NCBI GenBank assembly: GCA_946545645.1
Contig: CAMNNQ010000187.1
Coordinates: 1 to 49,373, forward strand
Direction of reading: 5' to 3'
Origin: an uncultured Clostridia bacterium
Lineage (GTDB): Bacteria; Bacillota; Clostridia; Oscillospirales; Ruminococcaceae
Length of the DNA: 49,373 nucleotides
Shown: piece after piece, positions 7,247 through 16,649 of the stretch
Layout of the letters: each line of letters opens with the position of its first letter
Position numbering within the stretch: position 1 is the stretch's first letter
The notes under the pieces: generated by a model
Seen by the model: only the letters and a program-made list of their open reading frames with translations
Databases searched by the model: none
Told to the model about the DNA's origin: nothing
Position numbers and translations under genes: made by a program

Positions 7247-8191
7247 ATGTTGAACAGCAGTCTTTGCGAAATGCTCGGGATCGAATATCCCGTTTTTCAG
7301 GGCGGAATGGCATGGATCGCTGACGGAAAGCTAGCCGCTGCCGTGTCTAACGGCGGCGGTCTTGGTATTATAGCAGCCGGAAATGCCGAAGCTGCATACG
7401 TCAGAGAGCAGATCAGAGCCGCCAAAAGCCTTACAGATAAGCCCTTCGGGGTCAATATAATGCTGCTTTCCCCCTATGCCGATGAGGTCGCAGCGGTCGC
7501 AGCAGAGGAGAAGGTCGCAGTAGTGACCACCGGCGCAGGCAACCCGTCAAAGTATATGGAGATGTGGAAGCAGGCCGGCATAAAAGTCATCCCCGTCGTA
7601 GCGTCTACTGCTCTGGCAAGGCTCATGGAAAGACTCGGCGCCTCGGCTGTCATCGCTGAGGGCGGCGAGAGCGGAGGCCATATCGGCGAGCTGGCGACTA
7701 TCGTCCTCGTTCCGCAGATCGTCGATGTCGTAAGCATACCCGTCATCGCAGCAGGCGGAATAGCCGACGGAAGAGGTGTCGCTGCGGCATTTATGCTGGG
7801 CGCCTGCGGCGTGCAGGTCGGGACAAGGTTCCTTGCCGCCGAGGAGTGCAGTATTCACCCGAATTATAAGGAAAAGATCGTCAAAGCCAAGGATCTCTGC
7901 ACTATGGTCACAGGCAGAAGGCTCGGGCACCCTGTCCGCGCCCTCAGGACTAATTTCCAGAGAGAATACCTCAAAGCCGAGTATTCCCAGATCTCCGATG
8001 AGGAGCTGGAAGCTATGGGCGCAGGCTCTCTCAGGAAAGCTGTTGTTGACGGCAACAACGACGAGGGCTGCTTCCTCGCCGGGCAGTCGGCAGCTATGGT
8101 AAAGAAGATCCAGCCCGCAGCGGAGATCGTCCGCGAGCTCTGCGAGGAAGCCGAGCCGCTGCTGAAAGGAGCCGCAAAATGGGTAAGATAG
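7247..8191 (+). CDS. fabK: Enoyl-ACP reductase II (FMN-dependent)
   Basis: Performs the last reduction of each elongation cycle, trans-2-enoyl-ACP to acyl-ACP, with FMN and NAD(P)H. The nitronate-monooxygenase-like TIM barrel shows GGMAWIADGKLAAAVSNGGG near the N-terminus, the EGGESGGHIGE loop with the conserved His, and the phosphate-binding AAGGIADGRGVAAAFMLGA. Start: a longer frame opens at 7157 inside acpP, but ATG 7247 follows AGGA by 8 nt and gives 314 aa, the usual FabK length. It overlaps fabD by 13 nt, which suggests translational coupling. No fabI lies in the window. Confidence 0.95.
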   Translation: MLNSSLCEMLGIEYPVFQGGMAWIADGKLAAAVSNGGGLGIIAAGNAEAAYVREQIRAAKSLTDKPFGVNIMLLSPYADEVAAVAAEEKVAVVTTGAGNPSKYMEMWKQAGIKVIPVVASTALARLMERLGASAVIAEGGESGGHIGELATIVLVPQIVDVVSIPVIAAGGIADGRGVAAAFMLGACGVQVGTRFLAAEECSIHPNYKEKIVKAKDLCTMVTGRRLGHPVRALRTNFQREYLKAEYSQISDEELEAMGAGSLRKAVVDGNNDEGCFLAGQSAAMVKKIQPAAEIVRELCEEAEPLLKGAAKWVR

Positions 8192-9111
8192 CATTCGTTT
8201 TTTCCGGCCAGGGAGCTCAGCGTCCCGGCATGGGAAAAGAGATATACGATGCCTCGGAAGCCGCAAAAGCAGTCTTCGATAAGCTGGATACATTAAGAGA
8301 GGGGACCTCAGCTATGTGCTTCGAGGGCTCCGACGAAGAGCTTATGCAGACCGCCAATACCCAGCCCTGCCTCTTCGCAGTCGAAATGGCTGCGGCAGCA
8401 GCCCTGGAGGAGAAAGGCATCAAAGCCGATATGACCGCAGGCTTCTCTCTCGGAGAGATCGCCGCGCTGACATATTCGGGAGCCGCCTCTCTGGAGAGCG
8501 GCTTCGGGATCGTATGCAGGCGCGGAGAGGTGATGCAGAAGGCCGCCGAGGAGAACCCGGCTGCTATGGCTGCGATCCTCAAGCTCTCCAACGATGAGGT
8601 CGAGCAGATCTGCTCCGGCCTCGACCGCGCATACCCCGTAAACTATAACTGCACCGGGCAGGTCACCTGCGCAGCCGCTAAGGAAACTATGCCTATGCTC
8701 CTTCTCGCTGCCAAGGCGGCAGGCGGAAGAGCTGTGCCGCTGAAGGTGTCCGGAGGCTTCCATTCTCCCTTTATGGAGAGCGCTGCGGCAGACTTCGCAG
8801 AGGCCCTCAAAGGCTTTGAGCTGAACACCCCCGCCCTGCCGCTCTATTCAAACCTTACTGCCGAGCCCTACGGCGAAGAGATCAGAGATACGCTCTCCCG
8901 CCAGATCTGCTCGCCTGTAAAATGGGAGAAGCTGGTGCGCAATATGATCGAAGCCGGAGCCGATACATTTATCGAGCTGGGCGCCGGAAACACGCTCGTC
9001 GGGCTCATAGGCCGCATCGACCCGGAGGTCAGGACATTCTGTGTCACCGACAAAGCCGGGCTGGATAAGGCCGTAAGCGAGCTCGCCGGAGAGGAGACAG
9101 AAAATGCTTAA
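8179..9111 (+). CDS. fabD: Malonyl-CoA:ACP transacylase
   Basis: Moves malonyl groups from CoA to ACP. GQGAQRPGMGK is at 10-20, the nucleophile is S90 in GFSLGE and the active-site His is in GGFHSPFM. The residue before the nucleophile is Phe where E. coli has His (GHSLGE), a position that varies in Firmicutes. 310 aa is normal. AAAGGAG inside the end of fabK provides the ribosome site; the gene overlaps both neighbours. Confidence 0.95.
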   Translation: MGKIAFVFSGQGAQRPGMGKEIYDASEAAKAVFDKLDTLREGTSAMCFEGSDEELMQTANTQPCLFAVEMAAAAALEEKGIKADMTAGFSLGEIAALTYSGAASLESGFGIVCRRGEVMQKAAEENPAAMAAILKLSNDEVEQICSGLDRAYPVNYNCTGQVTCAAAKETMPMLLLAAKAAGGRAVPLKVSGGFHSPFMESAAADFAEALKGFELNTPALPLYSNLTAEPYGEEIRDTLSRQICSPVKWEKLVRNMIEAGADTFIELGAGNTLVGLIGRIDPEVRTFCVTDKAGLDKAVSELAGEETENA

Positions 9112-9838
9112 AGGAAACACAGCTATAATCACAGGCGGCTCCAGAGGCATCGGAGCAGCCATCGCCCTGAAGCTGGCTTCCCTGGGCGCCGATATCGTCC
9201 TGCTGGACATCGGCAACGAGGATAAGGCCGCAGAAGTGCGCGAAAAGGCAGAAAAGGAATTCGGTGTAAAAACAGGCTATTATAGCTGCAACGTCGCTGA
9301 TTTCGAGCAGACCAAGGCTGTCGCTGCCAGGATCGGCAAGGAGTTCCAGAACGTTACTGTACTTATCAATAACGCCGGGATAACCCGCGACGGCCTCATC
9401 CTTACCATGAACGAGGCTCAGTTCGACGATGTCATCAGCGTTAACCTCAAGGGCGCTTTCAATATGATAAAGCACTGCTCGCGTATGTTCATGAAGAACA
9501 AATGCGGCAGGATCGTCAATATCTCATCAGTGTCCGGGCTCAGCGGCAACGCAGGGCAGGCCAATTACAGCGCCTCCAAGGCCGGGCTCGTCGGGCTGAC
9601 TAAAACTGTCGCCCGCGAATTCGCCTCTAAGAATATCACCTGCAATGCTATCGCTCCCGGCTTTATAGCGACGGATATGACCGCCGACATCACCGCCGAG
9701 AACAATCCCCTCGCTGCGGCGATCCCTCTCGGGCGCCCCGGGTCTCCCGAGGATATCGCGGGAGCCGCCGCTTTTCTCGTTACCGCCCCCTACGTTACAG
9801 GCGTCGTCCTCAGAGTAGACGGCGGGCTCGGTATGTGA
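9104..9838 (+). CDS. fabG: 3-oxoacyl-ACP reductase
   Basis: NADPH-dependent reduction of 3-oxoacyl-ACP to 3-hydroxyacyl-ACP. It is a short-chain dehydrogenase: the cofactor loop TGGSRGIGAAI is at 10-20, NNAG at 89-92, catalytic Ser in NISSVSG near 142, and Tyr155 and Lys159 in YSASK. 244 aa, normal. The ATG overlaps the end of fabD by 8 nt. A 60-nt gap with a small CGCCTTC/GAAGGCG hairpin follows before fabF. Confidence 0.95.
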   Translation: MLKGNTAIITGGSRGIGAAIALKLASLGADIVLLDIGNEDKAAEVREKAEKEFGVKTGYYSCNVADFEQTKAVAARIGKEFQNVTVLINNAGITRDGLILTMNEAQFDDVISVNLKGAFNMIKHCSRMFMKNKCGRIVNISSVSGLSGNAGQANYSASKAGLVGLTKTVAREFASKNITCNAIAPGFIATDMTADITAENNPLAAAIPLGRPGSPEDIAGAAAFLVTAPYVTGVVLRVDGGLGM

Positions 9839-9898
9839 GCCGAAGCAAGCAAATATACGCCTTCGACCGGAAGGCGTCAGACCGGAAGGACTAAACTT

Positions 9899-11137
9899 AT
9901 GGATAATACAATTCGCAGAGTAGTAATAACGGGCATCGGAGCCGTTACACCCGTCGGCCTTACAGCCGAGGAAAGCTGGAAAGCCCTCATCGACGGCAAA
10001 AACGGCATCGCCCCCATAACCCTCTTCGACACCGCAGATTTCAAGGCCAAGCTCGGCGCTGAGGTCAAAGGCTTCGACCCCCACACTATCCTCGAAAAGG
10101 CCGATATCATCAAGACCGACAGATATGCCCAGTTCGGCATCAAGGCCGCTCAGGAAGCCGTTGACGACAGCGGCATCCTCGGCAAAATAGACCCGGACCG
10201 CTTCGCCGTATATTTCGGCTCCGGCATCGGCGGGATATCCTCCTTCGCCTCCGAGCATACAAAGCTCATGGAGAAAGGCCCCCGCAGAGTCTCCCCCTAT
10301 TTCGTCCCGATGATGATCGCAAATATGGCGGCAGGTATGATCGCCATCCGCTTCGATTGCAGAGGCGCTGCCCTCCCCGCAGTTACAGCCTGTGCTTCAG
10401 GCTCCAATGCCATAGGAGAGGCTATCCGCTCCATCAGACACGGCTACGCCGACGCTGTCATAACCGGAGGCTGCGAGGCCGCGATAACCGATATCGGTGT
10501 CGCCGGATTTATCAATATGCAGGCGCTCTCCGTTTCTGAGGACCCTGACGCCGCTTCCCTGCCCTTCGATAAGAGACGCGCAGGCTTCGTTATCGGAGAA
10601 GGCGGCGCTGCCCTTATCCTCGAGGAGTATGAACACGCCAAGGCAAGAGGAGCTAAGATCTACGCCGAAGCAGTCGGCTACGGCTCCACCTGCGATGCCC
10701 ACCATATCACCGCCCCGGACCCGGAAGCGGGCGGCGCTTCAAGAGCTATGATACAGGCTCTGGAGGAGGCAGGATACAAGCCCTCCGACCGCGTGTATAT
10801 AAACGCCCACGGAACAGGCACTCCCCTGAACGATAAGTCCGAGACAAAGGCGATCAAGCTCGCCCTCGGAGATAAAGCCCGCGACGCTCTTATCAGCTCT
10901 ACCAAGTCTATGACAGGACATATGCTGGGCGCCGCAGGAGCTATCGAAGCTATCGTCTGCGTAAAGGCTCTCAGCGAGGGCATAATACCTCCGACGATAA
11001 ATCTGAATGAGCCCGATGAGGAATGTGACCTCAACTACTGCCCCGGCAAGGCAGTCATCGCAGACCTCGATCTCGCGCTCTCGAATTCTCTCGGCTTCGG
11101 CGGGCATAACGCCTGCGTCGCCTTCAGGAAGATCTGA
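9899..11137 (+). CDS. fabF: 3-oxoacyl-ACP synthase II
   Basis: Condenses acyl-ACP with malonyl-ACP. The catalytic triad is visible: C165 in TACASG, H304 in AHGTGTPLND and H341 in TGHMLGAAG. 412 aa is normal. It is the only 3-oxoacyl-ACP synthase in the operon; the initiating enzyme FabH, often the first gene of clostridial fab clusters, is absent. AAGGA lies 8 nt before the ATG. Confidence 0.96.
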   Translation: MDNTIRRVVITGIGAVTPVGLTAEESWKALIDGKNGIAPITLFDTADFKAKLGAEVKGFDPHTILEKADIIKTDRYAQFGIKAAQEAVDDSGILGKIDPDRFAVYFGSGIGGISSFASEHTKLMEKGPRRVSPYFVPMMIANMAAGMIAIRFDCRGAALPAVTACASGSNAIGEAIRSIRHGYADAVITGGCEAAITDIGVAGFINMQALSVSEDPDAASLPFDKRRAGFVIGEGGAALILEEYEHAKARGAKIYAEAVGYGSTCDAHHITAPDPEAGGASRAMIQALEEAGYKPSDRVYINAHGTGTPLNDKSETKAIKLALGDKARDALISSTKSMTGHMLGAAGAIEAIVCVKALSEGIIPPTINLNEPDEECDLNYCPGKAVIADLDLALSNSLGFGGHNACVAFRKI

Positions 11138-11158
11138 TCCGAAAGGACGGTTTTTACA

Positions 11159-11596
11159 ATGAACGAAAACAGCATAAGAAAATACGCCGAGCTCATGAAG
11201 GAGCTTGAGCTCACAGCGCTTGAAATAAACGAGCAGACAGGCAATGTAAGGCTGGAGCGTATGCCCGCTCCCATAATGCCCGCCCCCCAGCCGGCTGCTC
11301 CCGCAGCCCCTGCGCCCTCTGCCCCTGTATCGGTGCAGGCCGCCCCTGCCGAGGATATCATCATCGTAAGATCTCCTATGGTCGGTGTGTTCTACTCCGC
11401 CCCCGCAGAGAATGCCGATGCCTTTGTCAAGGTCGGGGATAAGGTCACAAAAGGCCAGACCCTCTGCATTGTCGAGGCTATGAAGCTGATGAACGAGCTC
11501 CCCGCCGAACAGGACGGCATCATCACCGAGATCTGTGTCGATAACGGGCAGGTCGTAGATTACGGCTGCGAACTCTTCAGAATGAAAAAAGCATAA
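11159..11596 (+). CDS. accB: Biotin carboxyl carrier protein of acetyl-CoA carboxylase
   Basis: Carries carboxybiotin between AccC and AccDA. The biotinylated lysine is K109 in EAMKLMNE; the thumb region PMVGVFYSAP precedes it. A flexible Pro/Ala linker occupies about 37-64. 145 aa. The birA-bioY operon at 37776-39352 supplies the ligase and biotin uptake for this protein. Confidence 0.96.
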   Translation: MNENSIRKYAELMKELELTALEINEQTGNVRLERMPAPIMPAPQPAAPAAPAPSAPVSVQAAPAEDIIIVRSPMVGVFYSAPAENADAFVKVGDKVTKGQTLCIVEAMKLMNELPAEQDGIITEICVDNGQVVDYGCELFRMKKA

Positions 11597-11612
11597 AAGG
11601 GAACGGTATACA

Positions 11613-12032
11613 ATGAATAAAGAAGAGATAATGCAGATACTCCCCCACAGAGATAATATGCTGCTGGTCGATGAGGCCGAGCTGGTCGGGGAGGAAAGCC
11701 ACGGAAAATACCATGTCCGCGGAGACGAATGGTTCCTGAAGGGGCATTTCCCCGGGAACCCCATCGTCCCCGGAGTGATACAGTGCGAGATACTCGCGCA
11801 GTCCGCCTGCGCACTGCTCGCAGATAAAATGAAAGACGGTATGCTCCCGCTCTATACGGGCCTCAACAACGTCAAGTTCCGCAACCCTGTAAGGCCGGGA
11901 GATACGTTTGAGACGGTCTGCCGTATAACAAAGGCAAGGCCGCCCTTCTTTTTCGCCAGCGGCGAGGGATATGTTGACGGCAAGCTCTGCATAAAGGCGG
12001 AATTTTCATTCGCTCTCAAGGAGATGGGATAA
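11613..12032 (+). CDS. fabZ: 3-hydroxyacyl-ACP dehydratase
   Basis: Dehydrates 3-hydroxyacyl-ACP to the trans-2-enoyl form; hot-dog fold. The catalytic His45 is in GHFPGNPIVPG and Glu59 in IQCEILAQSA; the opening LPHRDNMLLVDE is typical. 139 aa. Its stop overlaps the accC start by one base (TAATG). Confidence 0.95.
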   Translation: MNKEEIMQILPHRDNMLLVDEAELVGEESHGKYHVRGDEWFLKGHFPGNPIVPGVIQCEILAQSACALLADKMKDGMLPLYTGLNNVKFRNPVRPGDTFETVCRITKARPPFFFASGEGYVDGKLCIKAEFSFALKEMG

Positions 12033-13339
12033 TGTTTTCAAAAGTCCTTATCGCTAACCGCGGCGAGATCGCCGTCAGAATAATAAGAGCCTGCAAGGAA
12101 ATGGGTATCGCTACTGTCGCCGTTTATTCCGAGGCCGACAGCGATGCTCTGCACGTCGCCCTTGCAGACGAGAGCTATTGCATCGGCGGAGCCCAGGCCG
12201 CAGACAGCTACCTCAACGAGGAGCGGATAATCTCCGCTGCGCTGGTCTCAAAAGCTCAGGCTATACACGCCGGATACGGCTTTCTTTCCGAGAACGCACA
12301 CTTCTCTCAGCTCTGCGCCAAGAACGGCATCGTGTTTATAGGGCCGGCTGCCGAAACTATGGAGCGCCTCAGCGATAAAACGACCATAAAGAACCTTATG
12401 GAAGAAGCCGGGCTGGATGTTATCAAGGGGACAGATGTCCTGGAAAGCATCGAATCCGCCAGGATAGCCGCCGAAAGGATCGGCTACCCCGTTATGCTCA
12501 AAGCCCGCTCGGGCGGCGGCGGAAGAGGCATCAGGCTCGTGAGCTCGGAATCAGAGCTGGAAAGCAATTACGAGCTGGCTGTCGCAGAGGGCGAGGCTGC
12601 TTTCGGCGACGGCGCAGTGTATATGGAAAAATACGTCTACCCCGCAAGGCATATCGAGATGCAGATAATCGCCGACGAAGCCGGGAATGTGGTCTGCCTC
12701 GGAGAGAGAGACTGCTCTGTCCAGCGGAGACATCAGAAGCTCATCGAGGAATCCCCCTCTCCCGCAGTAAGCCCCGCTATGCGCGCCGAGCTTATCGAAA
12801 AAGTCACAAAGGCTGTCAAGCATATCGGATATGTCGGTGTCGGAACACTGGAATTCCTGTTGGATAAGGCCGGGAAATTCTGGTTTATGGAAATGAATAT
12901 CCGCCTCCAGGTGGAGCACAGTGTTACCGAGATGCTGACCAATATCGACCTGGTAAAGTGGCAGATAAGAACCGCTGCGGGTGTCCTGCTCAATTTCTCG
13001 CAGAAGGATGTCACCCTTATGGGCTCGGCTATCGAATGCCGCATAAACGCCCTCTCGACAGGCAGGCTGGGTATGCTGCACGTCGCAGGCGGGCCTTCCG
13101 TAAGATTCGACACCTATCTTGTCCAGGATGTAGAGATATCTCCATTCTATGACTCCCTCATAGGCAAGCTCATAGTCAGAGCCGGCACACGCGAGGAAGC
13201 CCTCAGAAAAATGAAGGCCGCTCTCTGCGAGCTGGTCATCGACGGTATAAAGACCAATATCCATCAGCAGCTCCGCCTCGTCAAGGACGAAAGATTTATG
13301 GACGGCAGCTACGATCTGACATTTATGGAAGGCAGGTAA
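12032..13339 (+). CDS. accC: Biotin carboxylase subunit of acetyl-CoA carboxylase
   Basis: ATP-dependent carboxylation of biotin on AccB. ATP-grasp enzyme: N-terminal KVLIANRGEIAVRI, ATP lysine K158 with the glycine-rich GGGGRG at 161-166, the ERDCSVQRRHQK segment and MNIRLQVEH for metal and bicarbonate contacts. 435 aa, slightly shorter than the 449-residue E. coli enzyme but complete. Translationally coupled to fabZ. Confidence 0.96.
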   Translation: MFSKVLIANRGEIAVRIIRACKEMGIATVAVYSEADSDALHVALADESYCIGGAQAADSYLNEERIISAALVSKAQAIHAGYGFLSENAHFSQLCAKNGIVFIGPAAETMERLSDKTTIKNLMEEAGLDVIKGTDVLESIESARIAAERIGYPVMLKARSGGGGRGIRLVSSESELESNYELAVAEGEAAFGDGAVYMEKYVYPARHIEMQIIADEAGNVVCLGERDCSVQRRHQKLIEESPSPAVSPAMRAELIEKVTKAVKHIGYVGVGTLEFLLDKAGKFWFMEMNIRLQVEHSVTEMLTNIDLVKWQIRTAAGVLLNFSQKDVTLMGSAIECRINALSTGRLGMLHVAGGPSVRFDTYLVQDVEISPFYDSLIGKLIVRAGTREEALRKMKAALCELVIDGIKTNIHQQLRLVKDERFMDGSYDLTFMEGR

Positions 13340-13345
13340 AGGCTG

Positions 13346-14209
13346 ATGCCGTTTCTCAAATTCTTATATAACCCCAAAAACGAGCTCGAAAGCGGCGGCC
13401 GCGCAGTAGCCCCGATCCAGGCCGACGATAACGAGCCGGAAAAGGAATGCCCAAACTGCCATAAATCAATACCGATCTCGCGGATATGGGCAAATATGAA
13501 CACCTGCTCCTGCGGATATCATTTCAGGATGAGCGCAAGGCAGCGCATCAGCTTTATCGCTGATAAAGGCTCCTTTGAAGAGCTCTTCTCGGATGTCACC
13601 TCCAACGACCCCCTGAAATTCGACGGCTATGCCAACAAGCTGGAGACAGTCCGCGCCGCCAGCAATGAGAACGAGGCTGTCATCTGCGGCTATGCCTCTA
13701 TCGGCAAGACCCGCTGCTGCCTGTTCGTTATGGAACCGAATTTTATGATGGGCTCTATGGGCTCAGCTGTCGGCGAAAGGATAACCAGGCTCTTTGAGCT
13801 GGCAACGGAAAAAAGACTTCCCGTCGTCGGTTATACCGTCTCGGGAGGAGCCAGGATGCAGGAGGGGCTCATCTCGCTTATGCAGATGGCAAAGACCAGC
13901 GGAGCCGTAAAGCGCCACAGCGATGCCGGCCTGCTCTATCTTACCGTCCTCACCGACCCGACTACCGGAGGCGTTACCGCCAGCTTCGCTATGGAGGGAG
14001 ATATAATCCTCGCCGAGCCGGATGCTACTATCGGTTTCGCCGGAGCGAGAGTCATCGAGCAGACGACGAGAAAGACTCTACCCAAGGGCTTCCAGAAGGC
14101 TGAGTTCCTGCTGGAGCACGGCTTTGTTGACGCCATCGCCCCGAGAAGATACCAGCGTTCGCTGGTCGCTATGCTCCTTAAAATGCACTGCGGAGGTGAT
14201 GAGCTGTGA
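13346..14209 (+). CDS. accD: Acetyl-CoA carboxylase carboxyltransferase, beta subunit
   Basis: With AccA transfers the carboxyl group from biotin to acetyl-CoA. Crotonase-like fold with the MGSMGSAVGE and VSGGARMQEG motifs. The N-terminal zinc ribbon reads CPNC ... TCSCGYHF: the second knuckle is C-x-C where the family normally has C-x-x-C, a one-residue shortening. 287 aa. ATG 13346 follows the accC stop by 6 nt; the end overlaps accA by 4 nt. Confidence 0.94.
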   Translation: MPFLKFLYNPKNELESGGRAVAPIQADDNEPEKECPNCHKSIPISRIWANMNTCSCGYHFRMSARQRISFIADKGSFEELFSDVTSNDPLKFDGYANKLETVRAASNENEAVICGYASIGKTRCCLFVMEPNFMMGSMGSAVGERITRLFELATEKRLPVVGYTVSGGARMQEGLISLMQMAKTSGAVKRHSDAGLLYLTVLTDPTTGGVTASFAMEGDIILAEPDATIGFAGARVIEQTTRKTLPKGFQKAEFLLEHGFVDAIAPRRYQRSLVAMLLKMHCGGDEL

Positions 14210-14985
14210 GCGGAGAGGCTTACGAAAAGGTCAAAAAAGCAAGAAGCGCCGGCCGCTATACCGGCATCGACTTCATCAAGGGCATATTCAACCACTTCTT
14301 CGAGCTCCACGGCGACCGCCGCTTTGCTGACGACAGCGCAATAATCGGCGGAGTCGCCTATCTTGATACAACACCCGTTACAGTTATCGCAATAGAAAAA
14401 GGGCACAACGCCAGAGAGCGTATGCAGCGCCTCTTCGGAGCCCCCAATCCGGAGGGCTACCGCAAGGCTCTCCGACTTATGAAGCAGGCCGAAAAGTTCA
14501 AGAGGCCTGTGATCTGCTTTATCGACACTTCCGGAGCCTACTGCGGTATCGGCGCCGAGGAGAGAGGTCAGGGCCTCGCTATCGCAGAGAATCTCAGCGA
14601 GATGATGACCCTGAATACCCCTGTGATATCTGTCCTCATCGGAGAGGGAGGCAGCGGCGGTGCGCTGGCTCTCGCTGTTGCCGACAGAGTCTATATGCTG
14701 GAGAACGCCGTTTATTCAGTCATCTCCCCGGAGGGCTGCGCTTCCATTCTCTGGAAGGACAGCTCCAAGGCCTCTGAGGCCGCCGACTGCCTCAAGCTCA
14801 CCGCACACGATGCGCTGGAGCTGGGTGTCATCGAGGATGTCATCAGCGAAGATAATATGGATCAGCCCGAGTTCTTTGCCGAGCTCAGGGACAGGCTCCT
14901 CTCGGAGATCAGAACTCTCCGCGCAGACAAGCAGCTTCTCGACCACAGATATGAGCGCTTCCGGGCTTTTGGCAGGAGCGAGTAA
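14206..14985 (+). CDS. accA: Acetyl-CoA carboxylase carboxyltransferase, alpha subunit
   Basis: Partner of AccD. The core ELHGDRRFADDSAIIGG, PEGYRKALRLMKQAEKF, FIDTSGAYCGIGAEERGQ and GEGGSGGALALAVAD are all present. Starts at GTG 14206 in a GTGA overlap with accD, with GGAGGTGA at 14192-14199. At 259 aa it lacks the N-terminal helical extension of the 319-residue E. coli protein, common in Firmicute versions. Confidence 0.94.
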   Translation: MSGEAYEKVKKARSAGRYTGIDFIKGIFNHFFELHGDRRFADDSAIIGGVAYLDTTPVTVIAIEKGHNARERMQRLFGAPNPEGYRKALRLMKQAEKFKRPVICFIDTSGAYCGIGAEERGQGLAIAENLSEMMTLNTPVISVLIGEGGSGGALALAVADRVYMLENAVYSVISPEGCASILWKDSSKASEAADCLKLTAHDALELGVIEDVISEDNMDQPEFFAELRDRLLSEIRTLRADKQLLDHRYERFRAFGRSE

Positions 14986-14999
14986 AGGATCTGAGATCT

Positions 15000-16634
15000 A
15001 TGACAATTTATAAGCGCTACTGCCGCGAGACCTTCGGCCCCGACGGCAGGCTCACCGATTTTGATATAACCTATCCCGAGAGCTTCAATTTCGCCTACGA
15101 TGTAGTCGATGTATACGCGAAGGAGGAGCCGGATAAACGCGCTCTTGTCTGGTGCGACACCGAAGGCCGGGAGCGTATCTTATCCTTCGGGGAGCTGAGC
15201 AGGCTCAGCAATAAGTGCGCCAATGTCCTCTCGGAAAGCGGCATCGGCAGATACGACAAGGTGCTGGTCGCCCTCAAAAAGCATTACGAATACTGGATAG
15301 TCGTTCTGGCACTGCATAAGCTGGGAGCAGTTATGATCCCCGTTACTCATATGCTGACCGCCAAGGATTACACTTACAGGATAGCCTCAACAGAGATCAA
15401 AGGCTTTATATGCACCCCCGACGGAGATGTCTCGGACAGGATACTGGAAGCTGTCAGAAGCGCAGGGATAAGCCCCTGCCTCTGGACCGTCCGGCAGAGC
15501 AAGCCGGGGTTTGAAGACCTTACCGCTGCGGTAAAGGCCGCCCCCGAAGCCTTCGCCCGCCGGGAGACCTCCGCCCATGACCCCTTGCTCCTCTATTTTA
15601 CTTCCGGCACCTCCGGGCTGCCCAAGGGAGTGATCCATAACCACATCTACCCCCTGGCGCATATCGTTACCGCCAAATACTGGCACCTCGCTGAGGATAA
15701 CGGCCTGCATTTCACTGTCGCTGAAACAGGCTGGGCTAAATCCTCCTGGGGAAAGCTCTACGGTCAATGGCTGGTAGGCTCGGCTGTCATGGTCTTTGAT
15801 TTCGATAACTTCGACCCGAAGATGATGATACACGTCATCAATAAGTATAAGGTCACTACCTTCTGCGCCCCGCCGACGGTATACCGCTACCTCGTCCGCT
15901 CCGGGATCCCGGAAATGCCATCCCTCAAGCACGCAACTACTGCGGGAGAGGTGCTGCACCCGGAGGTCTTCAGGCTCTTCAGGGAAAAGACAGGCCTTTT
16001 GCTCTGCGAAGGCTACGGCCAGACAGAGTCCGCTCTGCTGACCGCCTTCTTCCCCCACGACGATATCACCCCGGGCTCTATGGGATTCCCCTCCCCGCTT
16101 TATAAGATCGCCCTGCTTGGCAGCGACTGCAAACCTGTCAAGCCGGGAGAAACGGGAGAGGTCTGCATCATCCCGAAAAGAGAGGGCGAATACCCTCCGG
16201 GGCTCTTCTGCGCCTATCTCGATAACGATGAGCTCTTCAGGGAAGTATGGCGGGGAGGCGTCTACCATACGGGAGACTCTGCGACCGTTGACGAAGCAGG
16301 AAGATACTGGTTCGGCGGCAGATTCGACGATATCATCAAGACCGGCGGCTACCGTGTCGGCCCATACGAGATAGAAAATGTGCTGATGGAGCACCCGGCA
16401 GTCGTCGAGTGCAGCGTTGTCGGCGTCCCCGATAAGCTCAGAGGTCAGGCTATCAAGGCCTATATCGTCCTGAAAGAGGGCGTTGCCCCCGGGCGGGAAC
16501 TGGAAAAAGAGATCAAGGATCTCACAAACGCAAGGCTTTCGGACTATAAATGGATCAGGCTCATAGAGTTCGTTGATGAGATGCCGAAGACAGTAAGCGG
16601 CAAGATCCGTAAGGCCGAACAGCGCAAAAGCTGA
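15000..16634 (+). CDS. AMP-forming acyl-CoA ligase (medium-chain type)
   Basis: Predicted to activate a carboxylic acid, probably a medium-chain or aromatic acid, with ATP and CoA. ANL superfamily: P-loop YFTSGTSGLPKG near 200, TAGEVLHPE, EGYGQTE, TGD and GRFDDIIKTGGYRVGPYEIE, and the C-terminal catalytic lysine in PKTVSGKIRK. GWAKSSWGKLYGQW resembles the MACS/ACSM subgroup. It lies 14 nt after accA and directly before tetR, so it is part of the lipid operon. It may feed exogenous acids into lipid metabolism or make the acyl-CoA effector of the regulator; both are inference. Confidence 0.88.
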   Translation: MTIYKRYCRETFGPDGRLTDFDITYPESFNFAYDVVDVYAKEEPDKRALVWCDTEGRERILSFGELSRLSNKCANVLSESGIGRYDKVLVALKKHYEYWIVVLALHKLGAVMIPVTHMLTAKDYTYRIASTEIKGFICTPDGDVSDRILEAVRSAGISPCLWTVRQSKPGFEDLTAAVKAAPEAFARRETSAHDPLLLYFTSGTSGLPKGVIHNHIYPLAHIVTAKYWHLAEDNGLHFTVAETGWAKSSWGKLYGQWLVGSAVMVFDFDNFDPKMMIHVINKYKVTTFCAPPTVYRYLVRSGIPEMPSLKHATTAGEVLHPEVFRLFREKTGLLLCEGYGQTESALLTAFFPHDDITPGSMGFPSPLYKIALLGSDCKPVKPGETGEVCIIPKREGEYPPGLFCAYLDNDELFREVWRGGVYHTGDSATVDEAGRYWFGGRFDDIIKTGGYRVGPYEIENVLMEHPAVVECSVVGVPDKLRGQAIKAYIVLKEGVAPGRELEKEIKDLTNARLSDYKWIRLIEFVDEMPKTVSGKIRKAEQRKS

Positions 16635-16649
16635 AAGAGGAAATGAAGT

